DNA from: Methylobacterium pseudosasicola
GTDB taxonomy: Bacteria; Pseudomonadota; Alphaproteobacteria; Rhizobiales; Beijerinckiaceae
Assembly: GCF_900114535.1 (NCBI RefSeq)
Contig: NZ_FOTK01000003.1
Coordinates: forward strand, 1-64,000
Direction of reading: 5' to 3'
DNA length: 64,000 nucleotides
Positions 42,962-51,655 of this stretch are shown piece by piece. The notes under the pieces are model-generated. The model did no database searches, was not told the origin of the DNA, and saw only the letters and a list, made by a program, of their open reading frames with translations. Within the stretch, counting starts at the first letter, position 1. Each line of letters starts with the position of its first letter. A program made the position numbers and the translations under genes.

Positions 42962-43951
42962 ATGGCGTCGAACAACACCGATCACATCCATGTCGGGCGG
43001 GACGGCTGGCTGTTCCTGAAGACCGGGACCAACGACATCCTCGGGCAGTTCGAGCGCCCGGAGGAGACCACCGACCTGATCTGGGCCTGGCGCAGCCTCG
43101 TGGCGACCCGGGAGCGGCGGCTGCGGGCGCTGGGCATCGGCTACCGCCACGTGGTCGCGCCGGACAAGCTGCTGATCTACGACAACCATCTGGACGGCAT
43201 CGCCATCGCGCCGACCGCCTCCCCGGCCTACCGGCTGCTTCACGCCGAGCCGCCGCTCGGCAGCCCGTGGCGGCGGGGCCTCACCGGCCTCTACACGGAT
43301 TGGCGGCGGCGCAAGCGCTGGCGGGAGACCTGCATCGACCTAGTCAGGCCGATGCGCGCCGCCCGCGATGCGGCCGACCTCTACTGCCGAACCGACACCC
43401 ATTGGAGCTTCGACGGCTGCTACCTGGCCTATGCCGAGATCTGTCGGGCCTTCGGAGCGGAGCCGCGGGCGGATCTCCGGGACCGGCCCTTCGCCCAGAT
43501 CGACCATGACGGCGACCTCGGCAGCGCCTTCGACCCGCCCCGCCGGGCACCGTCACGGGCCTATCGGATCCAGCGGGATGCCGTGCGGATCTATGCCAGC
43601 CCGATCGTCGAAGCGCGGGAGAAGGCCGGCCTGCTGCACACGCTCCATGTCGGGGCCAACGTCGTCTACGGCAACGCCAAGGCGACCGACCCGCGCCGGC
43701 TGGCTTTGTTCGGCGACTCGTTCTCGCACGTCATGCCGTACATGCTGACGATCCTGCTCGCGGAGACCTTCCGCGAGGTGCACTTCGTCTGGAACACGTC
43801 GCTGGACTGGTCCTACATCGACCGGGCGAAGCCGGACCTGGTCCTGACCGAGGTGGCCGAGCGCTTCATGGCTCAGCTGCCGGATGACAGGTTCTCGCTC
43901 GACGCCTACGTGCAGGAGCGGTTCGGCGCCGAGCTGGCAGCTCAGACCTGA
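42962..43951 (+). CDS. AlgX/AlgJ-like SGNH hydrolase-fold protein
   Basis: This is a 329-residue protein resembling the SGNH domain of AlgX/AlgJ polysaccharide O-acetyltransferases. N-terminal HIHVGRDGWLFLKTGTND, the middle RTDTHWSFDGCYLAYAEI (Asp-x-His dyad) and LFGDSFSHVMPYML (the nucleophile Ser block) are the family parts. It has no signal peptide, unlike periplasmic AlgX/AlgJ, so it may act in the cytoplasm on nucleotide sugars or a small molecule, or the true start is missed. No exopolysaccharide genes are adjacent. It is divergent from ada. Confidence 0.75.
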   Translation: MASNNTDHIHVGRDGWLFLKTGTNDILGQFERPEETTDLIWAWRSLVATRERRLRALGIGYRHVVAPDKLLIYDNHLDGIAIAPTASPAYRLLHAEPPLGSPWRRGLTGLYTDWRRRKRWRETCIDLVRPMRAARDAADLYCRTDTHWSFDGCYLAYAEICRAFGAEPRADLRDRPFAQIDHDGDLGSAFDPPRRAPSRAYRIQRDAVRIYASPIVEAREKAGLLHTLHVGANVVYGNAKATDPRRLALFGDSFSHVMPYMLTILLAETFREVHFVWNTSLDWSYIDRAKPDLVLTEVAERFMAQLPDDRFSLDAYVQERFGAELAAQT

Positions 43952-43958
43952 ACGGCGC

Positions 43959-44705
43959 TTAGCCTTCCAGCTTCGCGATCAGCGCGTCGGACAGGGCGAA
44001 GTTGACGTAGACGTGCTGCACGTCGTCCTGGTCCTCGATCACCTCGACCAGGCGGATCAGCTTCTCACCGGTCTCGTCGTCGACATCGATCGTGTTCTGC
44101 GCCTTCCAGACCAGGCCGGTGCGGGTCGGCTCGCCGAACCGGGCCTCCAGGGCCTTGGCGACCTCGCCGTAGGAGTCCTGCGCGCAGACGACCTCGTGGC
44201 CCTCCTCGCTGGAGCTGACATCGTCGGCCCCAGCCTCGATCGCGGCCTCCAGCATCGTGTCGGCATCGGCCACACTCGCCGGGAAGCCGATCACACCGAC
44301 CCGGTCGAACATGAACGCCACGGCTCCGGTCTCGGCGAGGCTGCCGCCGGACTTGGTGAAGGCCGAGCGCACGTCCGAGGCGGTGCGGTTGCGGTTGTCG
44401 GTCTGCGCCTCGACGATCAGCGCGGCGCCGCCCGGGCCGTAGCCCTCGTAGCGGATGTCCTCGTAGTTCTCCCCCTCCGCTCCGGCCGCCTTCTTGATGG
44501 CGCGCTCGATATTGTCCTTGGGCATGTTCTCGGCGCGGGCCGCGATGATCGCCGCGCGCAGGCGCGGGTTCATGGCCGGGTCCGGCGTGCCGAGCTTGGC
44601 CGCCACGGTGATCTCGCGGGCGAGCTTGCCGAACACCTTCGAGCGGACCGCGTCCACCCGGCCCTTCCGGTGCATGATGTTCTTGAACTGCGAATGGCCT
44701 GCCAT
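43959..44705 (-). CDS. YebC/PmpR family (TACO1-like) protein
   Basis: This is a 248-residue three-domain protein. [19 protein letters not shown] at the start is the family signature. It continues with [33 protein letters not shown] and EWKAQ-like [12 protein letters not shown] near the end. Homologues are annotated as DNA-binding regulators and, more recently, as translation factors relieving ribosome stalling at proline-rich stretches. ATG 44705 is fixed by the conserved N-terminus. It converges with the AlgX-like gene (7 nt apart). Confidence 0.95.
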   Translation of the reverse strand: MAGHSQFKNIMHRKGRVDAVRSKVFGKLAREITVAAKLGTPDPAMNPRLRAAIIAARAENMPKDNIERAIKKAAGAEGENYEDIRYEGYGPGGAALIVEAQTDNRNRTASDVRSAFTKSGGSLAETGAVAFMFDRVGVIGFPASVADADTMLEAAIEAGADDVSSSEEGHEVVCAQDSYGEVAKALEARFGEPTRTGLVWKAQNTIDVDDETGEKLIRLVEVIEDQDDVQHVYVNFALSDALIAKLEG

Positions 44706-44886
44706 GGCGTGTGAGACTTTGTTCGTTGGCGAGGGCGGGCGTGCGGGACCCCGCCGTCGCGGCTGTGAGGTCGCCGCGTTATAGGCCGCCGGCTTCCGAC
44801 GAAGCAACGCGCCCGGGGATCGTCGCGCTCACGGAAAGATCGCCCGCGCCGGGCGTTGGCGGGGGTCTCTTTCACGTGGAAGCCCA

Positions 44887-45984
44887 ATGCCGAGCCGGAC
44901 CGAATACAGCAGGACAGTGATGGTGACGGGCGCCAGCGCCGGCGTCGGCCGGGCGGTGGCGCACGAATTCGCCCGGCACGGTTGGAACGTCGGGCTCATC
45001 GCCCGGGGTGAAGCCGGGCTTGCCGGCGCCGTCCGCGACGTGGAGCGTGCCGGCGGCCGCGCCCGCGCCTTCGCGATCGATGTGGCCGACGCGGATGCCG
45101 TTTCGCGCGTCGCCGATTCACTCGCGCGGGACTTCGGCGGCATCGACGTCTGGGTGAACAACGCGATGGTGACGATCTACGCGCCCGTCCAGGAAACGAG
45201 CCCGGAGGAGTTCCGCCGCGTCACCGAGGTGACCTATCTCGGCCAGGTGCATGGGACGCTGGCGGCGCTCCGCCACATGGTGCCGCGCGACCGGGGTACG
45301 ATCGTCCATATCGGCTCGGCGCTCGCCTACCGGTCGATTCCGCTGCAAGCGACCTATTGCGCGGCCAAGGCGGCGGTGCGCGGCTTCGTCGACTCCCTGC
45401 GCAGCGAGTTGCGGCACGATGGCAGCCGAGTGCGGCTGACGATGGTTCAGCTCCCGGCGGTCAACACGCCGCAATTCGATTGGGCGCGCTCGCGGCTGCC
45501 CCGCAAGCTCGAGCCGGTGCCGCCGATCTACCAGCCCGAGGCCATCGCCCGGCACGTCTTCCGGGCCGCCCACGACGTGCCGCGGGAATTGTGGATCGGC
45601 GCTTCGGCCTGGGAGGCGATACTCGGCACGATGCTGATCCCGGGATGGATCGACGGCTACCTGGCCCGACACGGCTATCGCGGGGAGATGACCAGCGTGC
45701 AAGCTCAGAAGAACCGTCCGGACAACCTCTACGAGCCCGTCGACACCGATCCCGGTGCCCACGGGCGCTTCGACGCCCGGGCGACGGCGCACGTGGCCGC
45801 CGCCGACCCGCGCTGGCTCAAGCTCGGGATCGCCGCGCTGCTCGGCGTCGCCGGTGGTACGATGCTGTTCGCCACCGAGGCCAAGGGACGGTCGGAGGCA
45901 CGGCGGCGCTCGGCGGCTTCACCCATCCGCGTGCGCGATGCCGACGCACAAGATGATCCGCACGGCGGCATTCCCCGATCGTGA
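44887..45984 (+). CDS. SDR family oxidoreductase with C-terminal membrane segment
   Basis: This is a 365-residue protein. The N-terminal 250 residues are a short-chain dehydrogenase: TGASAGVG cofactor loop, VNNAMV, active Ser in HIGSALAYRS and YCAAK. The C-terminal part is unusual: after a variable linker (VQAQKNRPDNLYEPVD), residues 310-330 (LKLGIAALLGVAGGTMLF) may form a membrane helix, followed by a basic tail. Such fused SDRs are common in Methylobacterium but of unknown substrate. A weak EcfG-like element (GGAAA-N16-CGTT at 44833-44857) lies upstream with one mismatch. Confidence 0.85.
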   Translation: MPSRTEYSRTVMVTGASAGVGRAVAHEFARHGWNVGLIARGEAGLAGAVRDVERAGGRARAFAIDVADADAVSRVADSLARDFGGIDVWVNNAMVTIYAPVQETSPEEFRRVTEVTYLGQVHGTLAALRHMVPRDRGTIVHIGSALAYRSIPLQATYCAAKAAVRGFVDSLRSELRHDGSRVRLTMVQLPAVNTPQFDWARSRLPRKLEPVPPIYQPEAIARHVFRAAHDVPRELWIGASAWEAILGTMLIPGWIDGYLARHGYRGEMTSVQAQKNRPDNLYEPVDTDPGAHGRFDARATAHVAAADPRWLKLGIAALLGVAGGTMLFATEAKGRSEARRRSAASPIRVRDADAQDDPHGGIPRS

Positions 45985-46032
45985 TCGCGCGCGGTTGGTG
46001 AGAGCCTGGATCTCCTCATTTCACACCCCGCT

Positions 46033-46281
46033 CTAAAAACGCTGACCGCCGGGAAAGCGGAACAGCGGCCCGACCCAGATTGTCGCGTCAGCCAGGCAGC
46101 GCGGAAAGCCCTGCCGGCCCTTGAGGTGTGGGCCGGCAGCCGGCGGAGAAGTCCCCGCATCGGGGTTTGGCGCATCGATGAGACAGATGAAGCTGGGGGT
46201 CCGCCAGTCGAGATCGGCATCCTGCGCCAGCGCCGCGCCGGAGGTGCCGATGAATAGGGCGAGCAGGGTGAATATCCGCAT
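46033..46281 (-). CDS. Small secreted protein, unknown function
   Basis: This is an 82-residue protein with a signal peptide (1-19, FTLLALFIGTSGAALA). The mature part of about 60 residues has two cysteines (in FICLID and PRCLAD) and WVGPLFRFPGGQRF at the end. It is similar in size and style to other Methylobacterium secreted microproteins. No family recognised. It stands alone between the SDR and the cbbY gene. Confidence 0.5.
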   Translation of the reverse strand: MRIFTLLALFIGTSGAALAQDADLDWRTPSFICLIDAPNPDAGTSPPAAGPHLKGRQGFPRCLADATIWVGPLFRFPGGQRF

Positions 46282-46386
46282 CGGGTCCGCTCAAAGCACG
46301 AGGGCCGCATCGATCGCGCCCGACGAATCGAGGCGGCGATCGGCCCGAATTCCCTGGCATCATCCGGGCAATTCTGCGGCCGCGCC

Positions 46387-47136
46387 TCAGCGCAACCCCG
46401 CGTGCCAATCCCGCAAAGCGGCCAGCGTGACCACTTGGCCCGGCCATTCCAAGCCGGCGAGGTGCCGGTGCGGGTGGCCGGGCTCGCCCAGATCCGAGAC
46501 CGCCGAGAAGGCGCCGTCGAGGCGGTGGCTGTCGGTGTAGCGGCTTCGTGTCGCCAGGACCGGCAGGCCGGCGGCGCGGGCCGAGGCGATGCCGGCGGCG
46601 GAATCCTCGAAGGCTATCGCCTCCGTGGCCGGCACCCCGAGACGATCCAGGGCCAGCAGGAAGACGTCGGGGGCGGGCTTCTTGCGGTCCGCCTCGTCGC
46701 CAGCCGCGATCACCGCGAAGGGCGCGTCGGAGGCCGGAAAATTGGCGGCCAGCAACCGATCGACATTCGGCCGGCTGGTGGTGGTGGCGATGGCGAGCCG
46801 GAGCCCGGCAGCCCGGGCCTCGGCGATGAGCCGGGCGATCCCCGGGCGTAGCGGCAGCCCGGTCTCGGCCATCAGGTCGCCATACGCGATCGTCTTGCGG
46901 GCGTGGATCTCAGGTGCTTGCGCGTGGAAGGACGCTGCGTCGCCCGGGTGGCGGGTATCGATGTAGTGGGTGAGCCGCTCCTTGCCGCCCATCACGGTGA
47001 GCAGCTCGGCGTAGAGCGCCGGGTCCCAGCGCCAGGGCAGGTCCAGCGCCGCGAAGGCGCGGTTGAACGCCTGCCGGTGCAGGTCCTCGGTTTCGGCCAG
47101 CGTGCCGTCGACGTCGAAGATCAGCGCCCTCAGCAC
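46387..47136 (-). CDS. cbbY: CbbY-like HAD family phosphatase
   Basis: This is a 249-residue HAD hydrolase. The nucleophile and acid Asp are in [19 protein letters not shown], a start typical of CbbY, which dephosphorylates xylulose-1,5-bisphosphate, a RuBisCO inhibitor. [24 protein letters not shown] and [19 protein letters not shown] are the remaining HAD motifs. It overlaps rpe by 7 nt in the same direction, forming an operon. The name cbbY rests on similarity and on the neighbouring sugar-phosphate genes; RuBisCO is not in the window. Confidence 0.85.
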   Translation of the reverse strand: MLRALIFDVDGTLAETEDLHRQAFNRAFAALDLPWRWDPALYAELLTVMGGKERLTHYIDTRHPGDAASFHAQAPEIHARKTIAYGDLMAETGLPLRPGIARLIAEARAAGLRLAIATTTSRPNVDRLLAANFPASDAPFAVIAAGDEADRKKPAPDVFLLALDRLGVPATEAIAFEDSAAGIASARAAGLPVLATRSRYTDSHRLDGAFSAVSDLGEPGHPHRHLAGLEWPGQVVTLAALRDWHAGLR

Positions 47137-47816
47137 GAGAGGTCGCGGCCGGAGGCGCCCTCCGCGCCGGCCCGGATCGCCGCGATGCGCTCCGCATAGG
47201 CGGCGGGACCGCCGCTGAAGACCGCGTTGCCGGCCACGAACGTGTCGGCGCCGGCGCGGCTCGCCGCCTTCACGGTCTCGGCGTCGATGCCGCCATCGAC
47301 TTGGATGCGGATGTCACGGCCGGCCACCATGGCGCGGATCCGCGCCACGCTCTCCATGCTGCTCTTCAGGAATTTCTGGCCGCCGAAGCCGGGATTGACG
47401 GTCATCACCAGCACCAGATCCACGATGTCGAGCACCGGCTCGACCAGGGACGCGGGGGTGCCGGGGTTGATCGCCACGCCGGCGCGCTTGCCGAGGTCGC
47501 GGATGGTCTGGAGCGAGCGGTGGATATGCGGCCCGGCCTCGGCATGGACCGTGATCCCGTCGGCCCCGGCCTCCGCGAAGGCCGCGAGATACGGATCGGC
47601 CGGCGCGATCATCAGGTGCACGTCGAAGAATTTTTGCGTGTGCGGGCGCAGCGCCTTCACCACGGGGGGTCCGAAGGTGATGTTGGGCACGAAGTGACCA
47701 TCCATCACATCGAGATGGATCCAGTCGGCCCCGGCCACGTCCACCGCGCGGGTCTCCTCCGCGAGGCGCGCGAAATCGGCGGACAGGATCGACGGGGAGA
47801 TGACGGGAGGCAGCAT
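47130..47816 (-). CDS. rpe: Ribulose-phosphate 3-epimerase
   Basis: This is a 228-residue TIM barrel interconverting ribulose-5-phosphate and xylulose-5-phosphate. [29 protein letters not shown] (metal ligands and the catalytic Asp), [13 protein letters not shown] and VDGGI with the second catalytic Asp are present. Length is normal. It overlaps cbbY and follows the Nudix gene by 76 nt. It belongs to the pentose-phosphate and Calvin-type pathways and could also feed formaldehyde or C1 routes in methylotrophs. Confidence 0.95.
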   Translation of the reverse strand: MLPPVISPSILSADFARLAEETRAVDVAGADWIHLDVMDGHFVPNITFGPPVVKALRPHTQKFFDVHLMIAPADPYLAAFAEAGADGITVHAEAGPHIHRSLQTIRDLGKRAGVAINPGTPASLVEPVLDIVDLVLVMTVNPGFGGQKFLKSSMESVARIRAMVAGRDIRIQVDGGIDAETVKAASRAGADTFVAGNAVFSGGPAAYAERIAAIRAGAEGASGRDLSC

Positions 47817-47892
47817 GGGATATCCGGGATCGGGCGTGTGCGCGTAGAGGCCGACAGGTTTCGCCCCGTTTACGTCGCCTCGCTGGCGGTTC

Positions 47893-48306
47893 CTACCCCC
47901 GCGTGTGGCCCTGCCGGATGAGCGCGATGGCGGTCTTCGCCGCCAGCGTCAGGGGCTCGGGCGGTGCCTCCAGGGCGAACCAGTCCAGGCCGTCGTGCTT
48001 GTCCGGCTCGACGAGCCGCGGCACGCCGGAATAGGCATCCACCCGGTAGACCGGCGCGACCCAGTGGATACCTGCCTTCCGATCGATGTGATCCACGACG
48101 CAGAGCAGCGTGACGGGCTCGATCCCGATGCCGAGTTCCTCGGCGACCTCGCGCTTCACCGCGTCGGCCACGGGCTCGAACAGGTCGACCTTCCCGCCCG
48201 CCAGCCCCCAATACCCGGCCTCCGGCTCGGTTCTCCGGCGCAACAGCAGGATGCTCCCATCGACGACGATGGCGGCCCCGCACCCGACCCGTGGCTCCAC
48301 CTGCAC
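47893..48306 (-). CDS. Nudix hydrolase
   Basis: This is a 137-residue protein with a complete Nudix box: [20 protein letters not shown] followed by ELG, matching G-x5-E-x7-R-E-x2-E-E-x-[21 protein letters not shown] precedes it. Substrate is a nucleoside diphosphate derivative and cannot be assigned from sequence. It lies between prk and rpe in the same direction, but a 287-nt gap with a palindromic repeat separates it from prk. It may therefore not be part of that operon. Confidence 0.9.
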   Translation of the reverse strand: MQVEPRVGCGAAIVVDGSILLLRRRTEPEAGYWGLAGGKVDLFEPVADAVKREVAEELGIGIEPVTLLCVVDHIDRKAGIHWVAPVYRVDAYSGVPRLVEPDKHDGLDWFALEAPPEPLTLAAKTAIALIRQGHTRG

Positions 48307-48380
48307 GATCCGACATCCTTTTTTGGGATTTTGCTGGTGGCACGCGGAGGACCGAGTCGCCAGGGCCGGCGACCCGGATC

Positions 48381-48470
48381 GTCATTACGAGCGCAGCGAA
48401 GCAACCCAGTGATCCGCCACGTTTCGGGAGCGCACGCTGCCCTGGGTTGCTTCGCTGCGCTCCCAATGAC
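48381..48470. repeat. Palindromic repeat of the GAGCGCAGCGAAGCAA type
   Basis: The left arm (48381-48408, with GAGCGCAGCGAAGCAACCCA) and right arm (48443-48470) are reverse complements around 34 nt. This element is widespread in alphaproteobacterial intergenic regions. Here it sits between prk and the Nudix gene, where it could end or attenuate transcription. The rest of the 287-nt gap shows nothing else. Confidence 0.75.
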
Positions 48471-48593
48471 GGCGGGGAATGATCGGCTGAGGGATCAGCG
48501 CAGGACCAAAGGCAAGTTGCATGGCTTCGTCATTCCGAAGCGACGGAGGCGATTCCCACTTCGTGCAGTCAGGAAGGCCCCATCCCAAAAAAC

Positions 48594-49454
48594 TCACGCC
48601 AGCCGGCGGCGGCGTTCCACAAGTTGCATGATCATCGGCGTCAGGATCAGCTGCATAGCGAGGTCGAGCTTGCCGCCCGGGATCACGATGGAATTGGCCC
48701 GGCTCATGAAGCTGTCGTGGATCATCGAGACGAGATAGGAAAAGTCGATCCCCTTCGGGTCCTTGAACCGGATCACCACCATCGATTCGTCGGCGGTGGG
48801 GATCCAGCGGGCGATGAACGGGTTCGAGGTGTCGACGGTGGGCACCCGCTGGAAGTTGATGTCCGTGAACGAGAATTGCGGGCAGATGGTCTGCACGTAA
48901 TCGGGCATCCGGCGCAGGATCACGTCGGTGACGGCATCGGTGGAATAGCCGCGGAACGAGCGGTCCCGGTGCAGCTTCTGGATCCATTCGAGGTTGATCA
49001 CCGGCACGACGCCGATCTTCAGGTCGGCGTAGCGGGCGATGTCGACATCCTGGTCGGCCACGCAGCCGTGCAGGCCTTCGTAGAACAGCAGGTCGGAATC
49101 CGGCGGGAACGCCTCCCACTCGGAGAAGCTGCCCTCGGGGATGCCGTAGGCCCGGGCGTCGTGCTGGTCGTGCGCGTAGTGGCGGGTCCGGCCGGTGCCG
49201 CTCTCGGCGTAGCTGCGGAACACCGCCTCCAGCTCGGGCAGCAGGTTCGCCCGGGGCGCGAAATGCGACAGGGTCGGCTCGCGCGCCATCATGGCCCGCA
49301 TCGTGTCCCGGTCGAAGGCGTGGAAGCCGTCGCCCTCGATGAACACCGCGCGCACGTCCTCCCGGCGAAAAATCTGCTCGAAGGTGTTGCGCACCGAGGT
49401 TGTTCCGGCTCCGGAGGAGCCGGTCACCGAGATAATGGGGTGACGCGCCGACAT
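48594..49454 (-). CDS. prk: Phosphoribulokinase
   Basis: This is a 286-residue class I phosphoribulokinase making ribulose-1,5-bisphosphate from ribulose-5-phosphate and ATP. The nucleotide loop GSSGAGTTSV lacks the usual Lys, as in other proteobacterial class I enzymes. EGDGFHAFDR, HYAHDQHDARAYGIPEGSFS and FYEGLHGCVADQDVDIARYA are family landmarks. It starts 21 nt after fbp and is probably co-transcribed. In Methylobacterium without RuBisCO, prk activity can supply ribulose-bisphosphate as a regulatory signal for QscR; this is inference here. Confidence 0.95.
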   Translation of the reverse strand: MSARHPIISVTGSSGAGTTSVRNTFEQIFRREDVRAVFIEGDGFHAFDRDTMRAMMAREPTLSHFAPRANLLPELEAVFRSYAESGTGRTRHYAHDQHDARAYGIPEGSFSEWEAFPPDSDLLFYEGLHGCVADQDVDIARYADLKIGVVPVINLEWIQKLHRDRSFRGYSTDAVTDVILRRMPDYVQTICPQFSFTDINFQRVPTVDTSNPFIARWIPTADESMVVIRFKDPKGIDFSYLVSMIHDSFMSRANSIVIPGGKLDLAMQLILTPMIMQLVERRRRLA

Positions 49455-49475
49455 TTTTTCTGCTTGGCGTCCTGC

Positions 49476-50531
49476 CTATGAGCGCATCAGGCCGCGCTGG
49501 CCGAACAGCGGCGAGCGGCCGGCATCGGGCTTGCCGCCGCCGTAATAGGTCGCGACGCAATCGACCTCCTCGGTGGAGCCGCAGACCAGCGGGGCGCGCT
49601 CGTGGATCCCGGTCGCGACCAGGTCGAGGATCCGGGTCTGGCCGTCGGTCGCGGCGCCGCCGGCCTGCTCGATCAGCATCGCCACCGGGGCGACCTCGTA
49701 GAGCAGCCGCAGGCGGCCGCGGGCGTAGTTCTTCCGGGCGTCGCCCGGATACAGGAACACGCCGCCGCGGGTCAGCACGCGCTGGATGTCGGCCACCAGG
49801 GAGGCGAGCCAGCGCATGTTGTAGTCCTTGTCGCGCGGCCCCTCGGTGCCGCGCTGGCAATCCTCGATATAGGCCTTCACCGGGGCGTCCCAGTGCCGGA
49901 CGTTGGAGGCGTTGATCGCGAATTCCTTGGCCGAGGCCGGGACCGACATGGCGGGGCTGGTCAGGCGGAACACGCCCTCGGCGCGGTCGAGCACGTAGGA
50001 TTGCGTGCCCTCGCCCAGGGTCAGGATCAGCGCGGTGGCCGGGCCGTAGGTCACGAAGCCGGCGGCGATCTGGGCGGTGCCGGGGGTGGTGAACGAGGCC
50101 AGGGGGTTGGCCGGGTCCTTGATGGAGGGGCGGATGCCAAAAATCATCCCCACCGCCATGTTGACGCCGATGTTGGACGAGCCGTCGAGCGGGTCGATGG
50201 CGACCGCCAGCGGCGCGTCCGGGTTCAGCCGCATCACATCCTCGGCCTCCTCGGAGGCGACCTCGGCCACGGGCGCGCCCTGCAGGGCAGCGGTGACGCT
50301 CTCGTGGGCGATCACGTCCAGCGCCTTCTGGACGTCGCCGTCGCTGTTGTGATCGCCGGCCGCCGCGAGATCGCCGCCGAGCGCGCCGCGCCCGATCAGG
50401 GTGCTGATCTCCACCGCCGAGCCCGCAATTGCACGGATCACCGCGGCGGCATCCTTCAAGGCCGGGTTGGCTTCGACCGCCTGCGCCAGGCAGGTCTCGA
50501 GCGGCGTCCCGATCGCTGCTGAAATTGCCAT
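49476..50531 (-). CDS. fbp: Fructose-1,6-bisphosphatase class I
   Basis: This is a 351-residue class I FBPase. The metal-binding signature DPLDGSSNIGVN, upstream EEAEDV, and GGVFLYPGDARKNYARGRLR with YEVAPVAMLIEQAGG are diagnostic. It hydrolyses fructose-1,6-bisphosphate in gluconeogenesis or CO2 assimilation. ATG 50531 is supported by AGGAGAG upstream; an in-frame upstream extension to 50687 is rejected as leader sequence. It is divergent from the CbbR-like regulator and first gene of the fbp-prk unit. Confidence 0.95.
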   Translation of the reverse strand: MAISAAIGTPLETCLAQAVEANPALKDAAAVIRAIAGSAVEISTLIGRGALGGDLAAAGDHNSDGDVQKALDVIAHESVTAALQGAPVAEVASEEAEDVMRLNPDAPLAVAIDPLDGSSNIGVNMAVGMIFGIRPSIKDPANPLASFTTPGTAQIAAGFVTYGPATALILTLGEGTQSYVLDRAEGVFRLTSPAMSVPASAKEFAINASNVRHWDAPVKAYIEDCQRGTEGPRDKDYNMRWLASLVADIQRVLTRGGVFLYPGDARKNYARGRLRLLYEVAPVAMLIEQAGGAATDGQTRILDLVATGIHERAPLVCGSTEEVDCVATYYGGGKPDAGRSPLFGQRGLMRS

Positions 50532-50660
50532 CGGCCTATCTCTCCTGCTCGGATCCCGCCTGCCGGGATCGCGCGTTCCGCGTCGGGTCTGTACCGGCCC
50601 CTCTAGCACCATGATAGCGGGCGGCGCGCCCCGATCGACAACAACCGGAGGCGTCACGCT

Positions 50661-50681
50661 CAAGATTTCTGGGGGATCTTG
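50661..50681. promoter_or_regulatory. Inverted repeat between fbp and cbbR-like gene
   Basis: CAAGAT-N9-ATCTTG lies in the 182-nt divergent promoter region. A second short palindrome TGTC-N4-GACA (50682-50693) follows directly, 20 nt before the regulator start. They are candidate LysR binding sites, although the classical T-N11-A pattern is not exact. Confidence 0.4.
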
Positions 50682-50713
50682 TGTCATAGGACAAAAAAAA
50701 CGACACCTCCGCC

Positions 50714-51655
50714 ATGCGCAATCTCTCCCTCAAGCAGCTTCAGGCGGTAGCGGCGGTGGCCCGCCTGGGTACCATGACCCGGGCCGCGCAGGAGCTGAAC
50801 GTCACCTCGGCTGCCCTCTACGCGCGCATCCGCCAATTGGAGGAGGAGGCCGGGCTGCTGCTGTTCGACCGGACGCCGGGCGGCCTCAAGCCCACCGATG
50901 CCGGGCGCGAGATGCTCTGGGCGATCGATAGCATCAACACCGTGCTCGAGACCTGCACCGACCGGCTGCGAACCCTGCGCGGCGCCGAGGGTGGCCGGGT
51001 GGCGCTCGGCGTCGTCTCGACGGCCAAGTACTTCGCCCCCCAGGTGATCGCCGGCTTCGTCAAGAAGCATCCCGGGGTCGAGATCAGCCTGTCGGTGCGC
51101 AACCGCGGCCAGACCGTCGAGGCGCTGCGCGGCTACGAGATCGATTTCGCCGTGATGGGCCGCCCGCCCCGGGACTTCCCGATCGAGGCTGCCACCTTCG
51201 GTCCCCACCCGCTGGTGCTGGTCGCGGCCCCGAGCCATCCCCTCGCCGGCCGGACCGGCCTGTCCCGCGAAGATCTGGCCGACCAGCCGTTCTTTTTCCG
51301 CGAAGAGGGCTCCGGCACGCGCACGGTCTTCGAAGAGTTCATGAGCGGCATCCTGGTCAAGCGCGCACTCCTCGACATCGACACCGGATCCAATGAGACC
51401 ATCAAGCAATCGGTGATGGCCGGGCTCGGCATCGCGCTCCTGTCGGTGCATTCCGTGGCGGCCGAGGTCGAGAGCGGCCGCCTCGCCCTCCTCGACGTGA
51501 AGGGCCTGCCGATCCGGCGCGACTGGTACGCCGTGCGCCGGGCCGACAAGGTCTTGGGGCCGGCGGCCTCCGCGGTCTGGTCCTACCTGATGAGCGACGG
51601 CGCCCGCATGCTGCCGGGCGTCACGCTCCTCGAAGTCGCGGGGGCCAAGGCGTGA
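50714..51655 (+). CDS. LysR-type regulator, CbbR/QscR-like
   Basis: This is a 313-residue LysR protein. The winged HTH (LKQLQAVAAVARLGTMTRAA, VTSAALYARIRQLEEEAG) starts with QLQAV rather than the usual QLR..., as in CbbR. The C-terminal co-inducer domain (VALGVVSTAKYFAPQVIAGF, FVKKHPGVEISLSVRNRGQT) matches CbbR-family regulators that sense Calvin-cycle intermediates. It is divergently transcribed from fbp-prk, the classical position of cbbR. In RuBisCO-free methylotrophs the homologue QscR controls serine-cycle genes. The flavoprotein gene overlaps its stop by GTGA. Confidence 0.88.
   Translation: MRNLSLKQLQAVAAVARLGTMTRAAQELNVTSAALYARIRQLEEEAGLLLFDRTPGGLKPTDAGREMLWAIDSINTVLETCTDRLRTLRGAEGGRVALGVVSTAKYFAPQVIAGFVKKHPGVEISLSVRNRGQTVEALRGYEIDFAVMGRPPRDFPIEAATFGPHPLVLVAAPSHPLAGRTGLSREDLADQPFFFREEGSGTRTVFEEFMSGILVKRALLDIDTGSNETIKQSVMAGLGIALLSVHSVAAEVESGRLALLDVKGLPIRRDWYAVRRADKVLGPAASAVWSYLMSDGARMLPGVTLLEVAGAKA

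Noticed and set aside
44833..44857. EcfG promoter for the SDR gene at 44887
   Set aside because: The -35 is GGAAA rather than GGAAC; too weak to list as a feature.
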